Positions 1 to 8,340 of a stretch of DNA of 64,000 bases are shown in pieces. Each line of letters opens with the position of its first letter. Within the stretch, counting starts at the first letter, position 1. A model generated the notes under the pieces. The model saw only the letters and a program-made list of their open reading frames with translations. It ran no database searches and was not told where the DNA came from. The stretch is taken from contig NZ_CP090446.1 in NCBI RefSeq assembly GCF_021442025.1, forward strand, positions 3,782,001 to 3,846,000, in the 5' to 3' direction. Made by a program: the position numbers and the translations under genes. Source of the DNA: Sphingobacterium sp. SRCM116780. Lineage in GTDB: Bacteria; Bacteroidota; Bacteroidia; Sphingobacteriales; Sphingobacteriaceae.

Positions 1-1
1 G

Positions 2-607
2 TTTTTAGGATATTCTTCGTATTCTCAAGAACGTAAAATATTGCAGTTTAGTGGTATCGTAGAAACGGTGAGTTCAGGACTTCCTGTTGGATACACAACA
101 ATTACAAATGAAAGTTTTCGTAATGAAGCACATATGGCCAATAATGAAGGATTCTTCTCATTCGTTGCTCATGTAGGAGATACGATTCGCTTTACTTCAG
201 TTGGTTATGAAACGTATAAATTTGTTGTTCCAGAAATAAGTGGTGATCGATTTTCTACTGCTATTGTTATGAAAAATCTGATTGTTGAGCTTCCTATGGT
301 TACACCGTATCCTTGGGCAAGTATAGAAGAATTTAATATCGCATTTATGAATTTGGAGGTAAATTCTGATAATGTCATTCGTGCTAAGCGAAATATGTCC
401 AAAGAATCAATAGATGCAATGGCAGCGGTTATGCCTAGAAGTGCTGAGGAAATGCATAATTATAATGTCAATGAAAATCATCGAGGACTTAGTAATAAAG
501 TGATTAACCAGCGGTTTGCAAATCCACTGTTAAATCCATTTGCTTGGGGAAGTTTAATTCAGCAAATATCTAAAGGAAAACAGGGAAGCAAAAAATTGGA
601 CTACTAA
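2..607 (+). CDS. Carboxypeptidase-regulatory-like domain protein, 5' end outside window
   Basis: The reading frame is open to the first bases of the window, so the start codon and most of the signal peptide lie outside; the TTG at 41 is internal, not the start. After a short remnant comes a small beta-sandwich domain of the CarboxypepD_reg-like type: a G-rich opening (FSGIVETVSSGLPVG), the NEGFFSF turn and the GDTIRFTSVGYE signature. The remaining ~110 residues have no domain I recognise. Such domains usually sit at the N-terminus of secreted or outer-membrane Bacteroidota proteins. The protein has no beta-barrel and is probably a small periplasmic or surface protein. It ends 3 bp before the convergent permease gene, with no room for a separate terminator. 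Function unknown. Confidence 0.8.
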   Translation, partial: FLGYSSYSQERKILQFSGIVETVSSGLPVGYTTITNESFRNEAHMANNEGFFSFVAHVGDTIRFTSVGYETYKFVVPEISGDRFSTAIVMKNLIVELPMVTPYPWASIEEFNIAFMNLEVNSDNVIRAKRNMSKESIDAMAAVMPRSAEEMHNYNVNENHRGLSNKVINQRFANPLLNPFAWGSLIQQISKGKQGSKKLDY

Positions 608-610
608 TTA

Positions 611-1840
611 CTAATCTGTTAACTTCAACTTGTTTAATTCTGCAACACTTATTTTAGCGGAAAAGTATGATATTAATCCAGAGATTATACTAATTGTAAA
701 GAAGACAATCACAAAGTCACTGAAACGAAGTGCTACGGGGTAACTATCAATTAACATATTGGCACCTTCTTCAACTTTAATTAATCCGTAATTAATCTGC
801 AAAAAGCAGAAGAGATATCCAATTATTAAACCTGTACTACAACCTAATATCGAAATCATTAACCCTTCGTAGAAAAATATCTTTTGAACAAGTGAACTAT
901 TTGCTCCTAGATTTTTTAAGATGTTCATATCTTCTTTTTTATCAAGAACAAGCATTGTTAATGATCCGACAATATTAAATAAAGCGATTATACTAATTAA
1001 TGTTAGGATAAAATAAACAGCCCATCTTTCTACACGTACGTTTTTATAGAGTGTAGGATTTTGTTCCTCTCGATCTTTTACCACAAAATTTTCTCCCAAT
1101 TGAGTTTGGAGATCGTTTTTCAATTTTTGAATCTGACTTTTGTCTTTAACATAAAACTCAATAGCAGATACCCGGTTATATTCTCCTAACGCTTCTCGAG
1201 CAAAAGTAATAGGAGTAATAATTAGATTATCAAAATCTTGTTGGTACTTTAATACGCCTGCTGGTTGAATCGATCTTATATTAAACTCATCTGCAGGATT
1301 TGCCGAATTTTTAACTCCTTTACGTGGAGAATATACATCGATTTGATTAAGGGCGTTTTGAACGGAAATACCTAAATTTGCCTGAACTCCAGCTCCAATT
1401 ACTGCATAAGAGACATTGTCTTTCATAAGGGTATATTCACCACTAATTAGAAGACTATCTTTGGCTTTATGATCGATCGAGTTAGCCTCTATTCCTTTTA
1501 TAGTACCGATGTATTGTTTATTATCATACTGCAATAAGATTTTTTCTTGGAGTATCTCTGTATAATTTAATACATTGGCATCTTTCTTTAACTTTTGGAT
1601 ACTCGGTATATTTGCATCAAATAATTTACCTGTCCTAGGCTCTATTTTAAGTTCTGGGGCAAACTGGCTATACATGGATATAATAATGTTTTCCATCCCA
1701 TTGAAGGAGGATAACAGTATAATAAGAGCAGCACTGCTTACCAAAACACCAATGACACTTATACCAGAAATAATGTTTATCGCATTAACCGTTTTCTTTG
1801 AGAATAAGTATCTTTTGGCAAATAGAAATGGTAAGTTCAT
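611..1840 (-). CDS. ABC transporter permease, FtsX / LolC-LolE type
   Basis: A 409-residue inner-membrane permease of the MacB/FtsX family, the group that includes the lipoprotein-releasing subunits LolC and LolE. It has one N-terminal transmembrane helix (about 20-50), a large periplasmic domain (about 50-265), and three C-terminal helices (about 275-300, 320-350, 375-400). The N-terminal FAKRYLFSKKTVNAINIIS is typical of Bacteroidota LolC/E-like proteins. The likely role is extracting lipoproteins from the inner membrane together with an ATPase encoded elsewhere. It starts 5 bp after the upstream metallo-hydrolase, so the two are probably co-transcribed. No ATPase gene is adjacent, so the substrate is inferred from the family only. 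Confidence 0.85.
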   Translation of the reverse strand: MNLPFLFAKRYLFSKKTVNAINIISGISVIGVLVSSAALIILLSSFNGMENIIISMYSQFAPELKIEPRTGKLFDANIPSIQKLKKDANVLNYTEILQEKILLQYDNKQYIGTIKGIEANSIDHKAKDSLLISGEYTLMKDNVSYAVIGAGVQANLGISVQNALNQIDVYSPRKGVKNSANPADEFNIRSIQPAGVLKYQQDFDNLIITPITFAREALGEYNRVSAIEFYVKDKSQIQKLKNDLQTQLGENFVVKDREEQNPTLYKNVRVERWAVYFILTLISIIALFNIVGSLTMLVLDKKEDMNILKNLGANSSLVQKIFFYEGLMISILGCSTGLIIGYLFCFLQINYGLIKVEEGANMLIDSYPVALRFSDFVIVFFTISIISGLISYFSAKISVAELNKLKLTD

Positions 1841-1845
1841 TGTTT

Positions 1846-2487
1846 TTAATTTCTAATGAATGGATTTGTCACTTTCTCAAAACCTATCGTTGTCGTGGGG
1901 CCATGTCCAGGATAAACAGTTACCTCATCAGGAAGTGTATAAATCTTTTCTTTGATATTTTTTAATAATAAATCATGATTACCACCTGGTAGATCTGTTC
2001 TACCAATGCTGTTTTTAAATAAAACATCTCCTCCTATGAGAAATTTTTGATCCTCGTTATAAAAACATAAGTGAGCAGGCGAGTGACCCGGAGCAAATAT
2101 TAATTGTAACTCGTAGTTTCCAATTTTTACGATTCCTTCTTCTGGTAGAAATGTTTCTCCTATAGGTGAAACATCATATCTAAATCCCATTTGAGGAGCA
2201 TAATTTTGTACTTCTACCAATACAGGAAGTTCTCCTTCATGAAATTGCGGATAAAGACCATACGTGTCAAATATGAATCTGTTTCCCAGCACATGATCAA
2301 TATGGCAATGTGTATTTAGCAAGATCTGAGGTATTAAATTATTCTGCTCAATAAAGTTTGTTAAAATCTTTTCTTCAGAGGCTCCATACATACCAGGATC
2401 TATAATAGCACAGTTCTTTTGTTCATCATAAATGATATATGTATTCTCTTGATAGGGATTAAAAGTAAAAGTTTTTATCTGTAACAT
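1846..2487 (-). CDS. MBL-fold metallo-hydrolase (glyoxalase II-like)
   Basis: A 213-residue metallo-beta-lactamase-fold hydrolase. The zinc-binding HxHxDH motif is visible as THCHIDH (His60, His62, Asp64, His65), followed by the metal ligands in APGHSPAH, GGDVLF and YPGHGP. This spacing matches the short hydroxyacylglutathione-hydrolase-like group (YcbL type), which lacks the C-terminal glutathione-binding domain of true glyoxalase II. A thioester hydrolase acting in the cytoplasm is the likely activity, but the substrate cannot be read from sequence. It lies directly upstream of the permease gene on the same strand. Confidence 0.88.
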   Translation of the reverse strand: MLQIKTFTFNPYQENTYIIYDEQKNCAIIDPGMYGASEEKILTNFIEQNNLIPQILLNTHCHIDHVLGNRFIFDTYGLYPQFHEGELPVLVEVQNYAPQMGFRYDVSPIGETFLPEEGIVKIGNYELQLIFAPGHSPAHLCFYNEDQKFLIGGDVLFKNSIGRTDLPGGNHDLLLKNIKEKIYTLPDEVTVYPGHGPTTTIGFEKVTNPFIRN

Positions 2488-2593
2488 AAGCTGTAAAAAT
2501 AGAATTTTATTTCCAATGTAAGATATTCAAGAGATAATCAATATCTGAATAATAATTTCCTAAAATGAGTAAGATAAAAAAGAAAAAATAGAT

Positions 2594-3346
2594 TTAATGA
2601 TCTGAGATGCTATTCCAGATTTCCCAATTTTTTTCCGCTTGTAGTTCCAGCATCTCAAGCCCATTTTTAATTTTGGCTCCTTGATGTTTTCCTTTTTTAA
2701 GGAACTCGGTTTCCTCAGGGTTATAAACCAAGTCATACAATAGATGCTTTGGAGTTATATGTTGATAGGGAATATCTGGAGAATTTTCAATATTAGGAAA
2801 AGTACCTACTGGAGAACAATTGATGATAATAGAATACTCCTCTAAGATGTTAGGAGTAACTTCATCATAAGTAAGATTATTTTCTTTCTTTACTCTGCTA
2901 ACAAACTTGTATTCAATATGGAGTTCTTTCAAACCATATTCAACCGCTTTCGCTGCACCCCCATTTCCCAAGATCAATGCTTTGTTATGCTGTTGCTCTA
3001 AAAGAGGCTTCAACGACTCCATAAAGCCAAATACATCCGTGTTATATCCTTTTAAGTATGAACCCTTACTGTTATGTTTAATTTGAATACAATTGACAGC
3101 TTGAATTGCCTTTGCTTCTGGAGATAATTCGTGTAGATAGGGAAGCACACTGATTTTATGTGGGATTGTGACATTAACCCCATAGAAATCTTTGTCATTG
3201 AAAATTTTTTCAAACTCATGGATATGCTCTATACTATATAGATCATAGTTTATATCTGTAATGTTTTCTTTTTTAAATTTCTCTAAGTAGTATTTTTTAG
3301 AGAAAGAATGCCCTAAAGGAAAACCAATAAGTCCTAACTTTTTCAT
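2594..3346 (-). CDS. aroE: Shikimate dehydrogenase
   Basis: Reduces 3-dehydroshikimate to shikimate with NADPH, the fourth step of chorismate and aromatic amino-acid synthesis. At 250 residues it is slightly shorter than the ~270 of E. coli AroE. The substrate-binding N-terminus is GFPLGHSFSKKYY, the catalytic lysine lies in NVTIPHK, and the catalytic aspartate in GYNTDVFGF. The Rossmann loop LGNGGAAKAVEYGL binds the cofactor, and the usual C-terminal NGLEML is present. It begins 4 bp after the TPR gene stop, suggesting one transcript. The family call is secure; the alternative YdiB-type quinate activity is less likely given the size. Confidence 0.95.
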   Translation of the reverse strand: MKKLGLIGFPLGHSFSKKYYLEKFKKENITDINYDLYSIEHIHEFEKIFNDKDFYGVNVTIPHKISVLPYLHELSPEAKAIQAVNCIQIKHNSKGSYLKGYNTDVFGFMESLKPLLEQQHNKALILGNGGAAKAVEYGLKELHIEYKFVSRVKKENNLTYDEVTPNILEEYSIIINCSPVGTFPNIENSPDIPYQHITPKHLLYDLVYNPEETEFLKKGKHQGAKIKNGLEMLELQAEKNWEIWNSISDH

Positions 3347-3350
3347 TCGA

Positions 3351-4760
3351 TTATTTAGGAGAATATTTTTTTATAATTTCTGAAATGATGTGATTCCCTT
3401 GTAATTGAGGAAGGTAATCAAATAGAATGTAATGTTTTTCTGGGTCAGTAGCTAAACCTAGCTCTAGAAAAATAATGGCATCATTATATTTTCCATTTGC
3501 AAATAAATATGCGACCATTCTAAAATATAATTCAGCAGCTTCAGGGTTATTTGTTATTGCATCTGATATGATATCAATCGCTTCATCGACCTTGTCTTGT
3601 TCGAAGAACAAAGAAGAATAGTCCAGCCAAGCATCGATATCCAAAGGATTTAATTCGACAACTTTAGCGTAAGCTTCTTGTGCAAGGTCTATTTGTTTTA
3701 ACTTATAACGAGCATCAGCAATTGCGAACCAATAATCTGGGTTCGAATCTTCGAGTTCTAAAGCTTTTTTATAAAAATGTAACGATTCAAAATAACGTTC
3801 TTCAAAATCGAGCGTTACACCTATACCAAACCAGGCATCAGCTAAATCGCCATCCATTTTAACAGCTTTTTTATAGTATACTCGAGCTTCCTCCATTTGC
3901 TCTAGCTTTTCCAAACATTCACCTATAGCACAATAAGTATCTGCACTTGGGTTTTCATATTCGAATGTTTGTTTATAGACATCCAAAGCTTCTTGATAGC
4001 GATCAAGATTCACTAATGCATTCCCTTTGTTGAAATATGCAGAAGAAAAATTTTCTTTGATTAAAATTGCATAATCATAGGCATCTATCGCTTCAGGATA
4101 TTTAGTTAGCTTATGATATGCATTACCTAGGTTATACCATGCATAATAAGAATATGGTTCTGAATCGATGTATTTCTTATAAAACTCTACACTTTCTTCT
4201 TGTTTATCCAATATGTCATAACAATACGCCAGCTCATATAGCGCTTCTTGATTGTCCATATTTAATTCAAGCGCTTTTTTTAAATAGTAAATTGCCTTTT
4301 CAAAATCCCCTTCTCCTTGATAAACCACGCTGATGTGGAAATAAACTTCATCTTTATTATCTGACAAGCTTAAAGCTTGAAATAGTTGCTCTTTAGCCTC
4401 AGTAAATTGTGCTCTAGCACCATACACACCTCCTCTAATAAAGAATATATCTCCTTCAGAAGGCTCCAATAACTCTGCTTTAGATAATGCATCTAATGCC
4501 TTATCAAATTGTTGTGTTGCTGAATATAATTGTGCTTGTTTGAGTAAAAATGTAATATCAAAAGGGTGTTGATTTATTGCATATTCAGCTACTTGTAATG
4601 CTTTTACAGGATCATTTTTTTCACTATAATAGTCAATAATACCTTCAAATGCCTTTGAATCGAAGAAGTATTGATCTTCGTTTCTTATCATTTCCTCATA
4701 CCGATCAACTGAGTTTTTTCTGTCCTCAGGAGAATCAAAATCAAATTCCTCTTCCATCAT
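3351..4760 (-). CDS. Tetratricopeptide repeat protein
   Basis: A 469-residue protein made almost entirely of TPR units, about a dozen 34-residue helix pairs with the A-Y-...-A-x-P spacing (for example YYKKAVKMDGDLADAWFGIG). It has no signal peptide or membrane segment and an acidic N-terminus (MMEEEFDFDSPEDR), so it is probably a cytoplasmic scaffold. It could equally start at the second methionine. It is the first gene of a likely operon with aroE; no functional link between the two is evident. The partner is unknown. Confidence 0.88.
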   Translation of the reverse strand: MMEEEFDFDSPEDRKNSVDRYEEMIRNEDQYFFDSKAFEGIIDYYSEKNDPVKALQVAEYAINQHPFDITFLLKQAQLYSATQQFDKALDALSKAELLEPSEGDIFFIRGGVYGARAQFTEAKEQLFQALSLSDNKDEVYFHISVVYQGEGDFEKAIYYLKKALELNMDNQEALYELAYCYDILDKQEESVEFYKKYIDSEPYSYYAWYNLGNAYHKLTKYPEAIDAYDYAILIKENFSSAYFNKGNALVNLDRYQEALDVYKQTFEYENPSADTYCAIGECLEKLEQMEEARVYYKKAVKMDGDLADAWFGIGVTLDFEERYFESLHFYKKALELEDSNPDYWFAIADARYKLKQIDLAQEAYAKVVELNPLDIDAWLDYSSLFFEQDKVDEAIDIISDAITNNPEAAELYFRMVAYLFANGKYNDAIIFLELGLATDPEKHYILFDYLPQLQGNHIISEIIKKYSPK

Positions 4761-4888
4761 CCTTGTATAATCTTTCTATAAACCCAACTATAGTTGAAAA
4801 TAGTGATTTTTAATTACTATGTCTAATTAATTTATTAACAAAATTAATTTTCTATAACAAAGGTACGGATTAAAGTATGCAAAATAAA

Positions 4889-4914
4889 AAAGCCGACTCT
4901 TACGAGTCGGCTTT
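4889..4914 (-). terminator. Intrinsic terminator of ompA
   Basis: A perfect 11-bp stem (AAAGCCGACTC / GAGTCGGCTTT) with a 4-nt loop. Read on the minus strand it follows the OmpA stop by about 23 bp and runs into a T-rich tract. It separates the highly expressed porin from the TPR-aroE operon. Confidence 0.9.
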
Positions 4915-4936
4915 CTAAATTATATATTAAATATAA

Positions 4937-6313
4937 TTATTTTTTGATCTCAACACGACGATTTTGAACACGACCTTCTTCAGTTGCATTAGATGCTACT
5001 GGATTAGCCTCTCCGTAACCGTTAGCTGTGATTTTAGATGAAGCAACACCAGCGTTAACTAAGTATTGTTTTACTGCGTTAGCACGGTCTTTAGATAAAG
5101 AAACATTGTATGCTTCAGTACCTTCAGCAGATGCATAACCATCTAAAGTAACAGATGAGTTGTTATCACGTACTTCTTTAGCCAATTTGTCTAAAGTAGC
5201 GTATGATTGAGTTTTTAATACAGAGCTATCAAATTCGAATTGAATTGGAGCAGTGTAACCGCTTGCATCAGTGAATTCATTAGCAGCTGCCTCAGGGAAT
5301 TTGATTTGACGACCAGATCCATCAACTACTGCACCAGCAGGAGTGTTAGGCTCTTTATCGAATTTATCAGAAACACCGTCACCATCAGAATCAGTATTCA
5401 ATGTGTTAACAGTACCTTCTAAAGTAGATACACGTTGTTTTAAAGCTTCAACTTCGTTACGTAATGAAGGATCTTTCAATTCATCATACATTGTAGCAAC
5501 TGGGTTAGCAAAAGTCAAGTTTTGTTTGTCTCTTGAACCTAAAGTGAATTCTAAACCACCATAAACGTTAGAGTATTTACCTTTAACATCTGAACGACCT
5601 GGACCGAATAATAAATTATCATCAGTGAAGTTCATTGTGTAACCTAAGTTTAATGCAACAACTTCAGATAATTTAAATTTAGCACCTACACCAACTGGTA
5701 CGTAAGCAGCTAATTTAAAATCTTTATCGCCAGTGTTTGTACGGTCACCGAAGATTTCAGCACCCCAGTTACCTTTTTCGTTGTAAACTTCAGTACCAGT
5801 GAAATCGTTGTTAGCATATTGAACAGGATTGTTCGCTAATACTCCCAAACCTACTTTAGCGTAGAAGTTAACTGAATTTTCTCTTCTTAAGAAGTCGATA
5901 GTACCCAATTGGAATACACCATTTAAGCTAGCAGCCCAGTTTACATCAGTTTTAGCTGATTTTGCACCAAGGCTATTTTCAGAAGCTGGTCCAGAAACAT
6001 CATGATTGTATGTTTTGATAGAACCACGGTTACCTTCTAATTCTAAACCAAATAAGTGAGAGAATTGTTTACGAACTGTTAATCCGTAGTACTCACCTAC
6101 TTTATTTTGGAAGTAACCAACTTTTTGACCGAAATTGTTAGATCCACCGATCAATACATTTGGTGTAGTGATACCACCTTGGACACCGATAGACCAAGTT
6201 CTGTATTGTGATCTTCCACCAAATACAGTTTGAGCTTGTGCTACATCAGCGAAGCCTAAAGCGGCAACTAAGGAAGCAGCAACTGCTGTTTTTTTAATTG
6301 TAGAATAGTTCAT
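4937..6313 (-). CDS. ompA: OmpA family outer-membrane protein
   Basis: A 458-residue structural outer-membrane protein that anchors the membrane to peptidoglycan. A signal peptide ends near AQAQ (about residue 28). It is followed by an OmpA-type beta-barrel (about 30-270), a short heptad coiled coil (LRNEVEALKQRVSTLEG) and a calcium-binding thrombospondin-3-like linker (DSDGDGVSDKFDKEPNTPAG). The C-terminal OmpA domain starts at FEFDSSVLK and contains the peptidoglycan-binding NxxLSxxRAxxV pattern (YNVSLSKDRANAVKQYL) and the terminal RVQNRRVEI. It is monocistronic with its own terminator, as expected for an abundant porin. No clear promoter was found in the 248-bp upstream spacer. Confidence 0.93.
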   Translation of the reverse strand: MNYSTIKKTAVAASLVAALGFADVAQAQTVFGGRSQYRTWSIGVQGGITTPNVLIGGSNNFGQKVGYFQNKVGEYYGLTVRKQFSHLFGLELEGNRGSIKTYNHDVSGPASENSLGAKSAKTDVNWAASLNGVFQLGTIDFLRRENSVNFYAKVGLGVLANNPVQYANNDFTGTEVYNEKGNWGAEIFGDRTNTGDKDFKLAAYVPVGVGAKFKLSEVVALNLGYTMNFTDDNLLFGPGRSDVKGKYSNVYGGLEFTLGSRDKQNLTFANPVATMYDELKDPSLRNEVEALKQRVSTLEGTVNTLNTDSDGDGVSDKFDKEPNTPAGAVVDGSGRQIKFPEAAANEFTDASGYTAPIQFEFDSSVLKTQSYATLDKLAKEVRDNNSSVTLDGYASAEGTEAYNVSLSKDRANAVKQYLVNAGVASSKITANGYGEANPVASNATEEGRVQNRRVEIKK

Positions 6314-6561
6314 ACTCTTGTTTTAAGGTTATTTATTAAATTTTAATTGTTCTTTTTAATTATGCAGTCGTTAAAACGCGACAACAATTTCAAGTGATCA
6401 AACACCGTGCCGAAATTTGAAATACACGTTACTAATTTAATTCTTACATTAGAAAAACGTTCTTTTTTTTCTTTTATTGTAAAGCAGTAAACAAAAAACT
6501 CGGACGAATGTACCAATTTTTTGTTTTACTTTATTTTTTATTTGTAAAATATGCTGAATTA

Positions 6562-7572
6562 TTACAATATGTAGTGTATAATGAACAAAGTGATGGCTCC
6601 TAGTAATGCCGAAACAGGAATTGTCAATACCCAAGCCCATAATAAACTAATCGTAACACCCCATCTTACAGCAGATACTCTTTTCACGACACCAACCCCT
6701 ATAATTGCACCTGTAATGGTGTGTGTTGTTGATGCAGGGATCCCAAAATGTTCTGTAATACCTAAAGTCAATGCACCAGCTGTCTCTGCTGCAACTCCTT
6801 CTAGTGGGGTAACTTTCGTAATTTTTGTACCCATGGTCTTTACAATTTTCCAACCACCGCTCATTGTTCCTAATGAAATTGCAATATAACAAGTCAAAGG
6901 AATCCACTCTGGCATGTGATCAGTATTGTGTAAATATCCACCTGCAACCATTGCAACGAAGATAATACCCATTACTTTCTGTGCATCATTGCCACCATGA
7001 GCAAAACTTAAGGCTGCCGAAGAGAATAACTGTAGTATTTTAAACCATTTCTCTGCCGATGCAGGTCTTGAGTTTTTAGCTATATTAATAATGATGAGTG
7101 TAATAATAATGGATATGACCATACCTATTATAGGGGCAAGAACAATAAATGCAATTATTTTTAAAGTTGCATCAATGTTAATGGCATGAATGGGATCTCC
7201 CCCTGTAATAAAAGCATATGCCATTCCAGAACCAGCAAACCCGCCGATTAACGTATGTGATGAGCTAGAAGGGACACCGTAATACCACGTGAAAAGATTC
7301 CATCCAATCGCAGCTAATAAGCCAGCAAAAATTACTTCTAATGTAATATATTGTTCTAATACAGTTTTGGCAACTGTATTGGCTACTTTATGATCAGTAA
7401 AGTAAAAATAAGCAGCGAAATTAAATAACGCAGCCCATAAAACCGCCATAAAAGGGGTTAATACTTTTGTTGAGACAACAGTAGCAATTGAGTTGGCAGC
7501 ATCATGGAAACCATTAATGTAGTCAAAAGCAATCGCTAGTATAATTACAACAATTAATAATGTTGACATCAT
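6562..7572 (-). CDS. pit: Inorganic phosphate transporter, Pit family
   Basis: A low-affinity phosphate:H+ or metal-phosphate symporter of the inner membrane. The 336 residues form about ten hydrophobic segments arranged as an inverted repeat. Both PHO-4 signatures are present: DYINGFHDAANSIA near the N-terminus and SFAHGGNDAQKVMG in the second half. The length fits the short bacterial Pit group. It lies 32 bp downstream of the DUF47 gene on the same strand, the usual Pit-accessory pairing, so the two share the repeat-bearing promoter region at 8273-8323. Confidence 0.93.
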   Translation of the reverse strand: MMSTLLIVVIILAIAFDYINGFHDAANSIATVVSTKVLTPFMAVLWAALFNFAAYFYFTDHKVANTVAKTVLEQYITLEVIFAGLLAAIGWNLFTWYYGVPSSSSHTLIGGFAGSGMAYAFITGGDPIHAINIDATLKIIAFIVLAPIIGMVISIIITLIIINIAKNSRPASAEKWFKILQLFSSAALSFAHGGNDAQKVMGIIFVAMVAGGYLHNTDHMPEWIPLTCYIAISLGTMSGGWKIVKTMGTKITKVTPLEGVAAETAGALTLGITEHFGIPASTTHTITGAIIGVGVVKRVSAVRWGVTISLLWAWVLTIPVSALLGAITLFIIHYIL

Positions 7573-7604
7573 AATATGAATGTGTTAATGTGCTAGAATC
7601 GCAA

Positions 7605-8252
7605 TTATGCGTTCTTAACTAAGATACTTTCTAATACATTTGCTACATCTTCGCATTTGTCTGTAGCGTCTTCCATCGCTGATAATACTTCTTTGTATTT
7701 GATTAAAGTGATTGCATCCTTTTCAAATTCAAATAAATCAGCAACTGCTTTATCAAAAATATAATCTGCTTTGTTTTCAACACTATTGATACGAACACAA
7801 GAATCTGTGATATTCCGAATGTTTTTAAGATCTTTTAATTCAAATATTGCTTTTGCAACATGTTCCGTCGCTTCAACAATTAAATCTGCCATGTCGATCA
7901 TCGGTTCAGTTGCACGCTGTACCTTATAAAGGTCCATCCTGTTTGAGGCTCCATGTATAAAGTCGGCAACATCATCCAAAGAACTTGCTAAGGCATGAAT
8001 ATCTTCTCTATCGAAAGGAGTTATAAAATTTTTACCTAATTCAAGGTGAATTTGGTGTGTGATATTGTCACCCGTATGTTCTAAATCTTCGATTTTACGA
8101 ACGATTTCCTTGCGATCCTCTGAGTCACTTGCGTGAACTGCTTCTTTAAGCAACTTGGACATTTCAATTAAGTTGCTACCTGCTTGTTCAAATAAAGGGA
8201 AAAACTTTTTATCCTTAGGAACGAAATACTGAAAAATGCTATTTAAAGACAT
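7605..8252 (-). CDS. DUF47 / PhoU-like Pit accessory protein
   Basis: A 215-residue all-helical cytoplasmic protein of the DUF47 family, distantly related to PhoU. The pattern SRKIEDLEHTGDNITHQI-like (here KIEDLEHTGDNITHQIH) and the ExxxDxxF-type metal-binding helices (SSLDDVADFIHGA) are characteristic. These proteins nearly always pair with a Pit transporter, as here, and are thought to modulate its activity. It is the first gene of the pair; immediately upstream is a -7-like box with three TTAACATTAA repeats, suggesting phosphate control. Confidence 0.9.
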   Translation of the reverse strand: MSLNSIFQYFVPKDKKFFPLFEQAGSNLIEMSKLLKEAVHASDSEDRKEIVRKIEDLEHTGDNITHQIHLELGKNFITPFDREDIHALASSLDDVADFIHGASNRMDLYKVQRATEPMIDMADLIVEATEHVAKAIFELKDLKNIRNITDSCVRINSVENKADYIFDKAVADLFEFEKDAITLIKYKEVLSAMEDATDKCEDVANVLESILVKNA

Positions 8253-8272
8253 ATCATTATTAATTATTTTTT

Positions 8273-8323
8273 GCGAAAGTACTAAGTTAATGTTAACTTA
8301 ATGTTAAGCTTTCTTAATGTTAA
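8273..8323 (-). promoter_or_regulatory. Putative phosphate-responsive promoter with PHO-box-like repeats
   Basis: On the minus strand three exact copies of TTAACATTAA lie at 8314-8323, 8298-8307 and 8287-8296, with start-to-start spacings of 16 and 11 bp. They end 5 bp upstream of TACTTTCGC (8273-8281), one base from the Bacteroidota -7 consensus. Direct repeats about 11 bp apart in the -35 region are how PhoB/PhoP-type regulators dock, and TTAACA is the half-site of Bacillus PhoP. Function is inferred from this arrangement and from the phosphate genes on either side. Confidence 0.6.
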
Positions 8324-8340
8324 TGGTCGGTTGATAAAGT

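Noticed and set aside
8287..8323. Repeats after the kinase gene read as a terminator
   Set aside because: The copies are direct repeats, partly self-complementary only because TTAA is palindromic; no G+C-rich stem or T-run exists.
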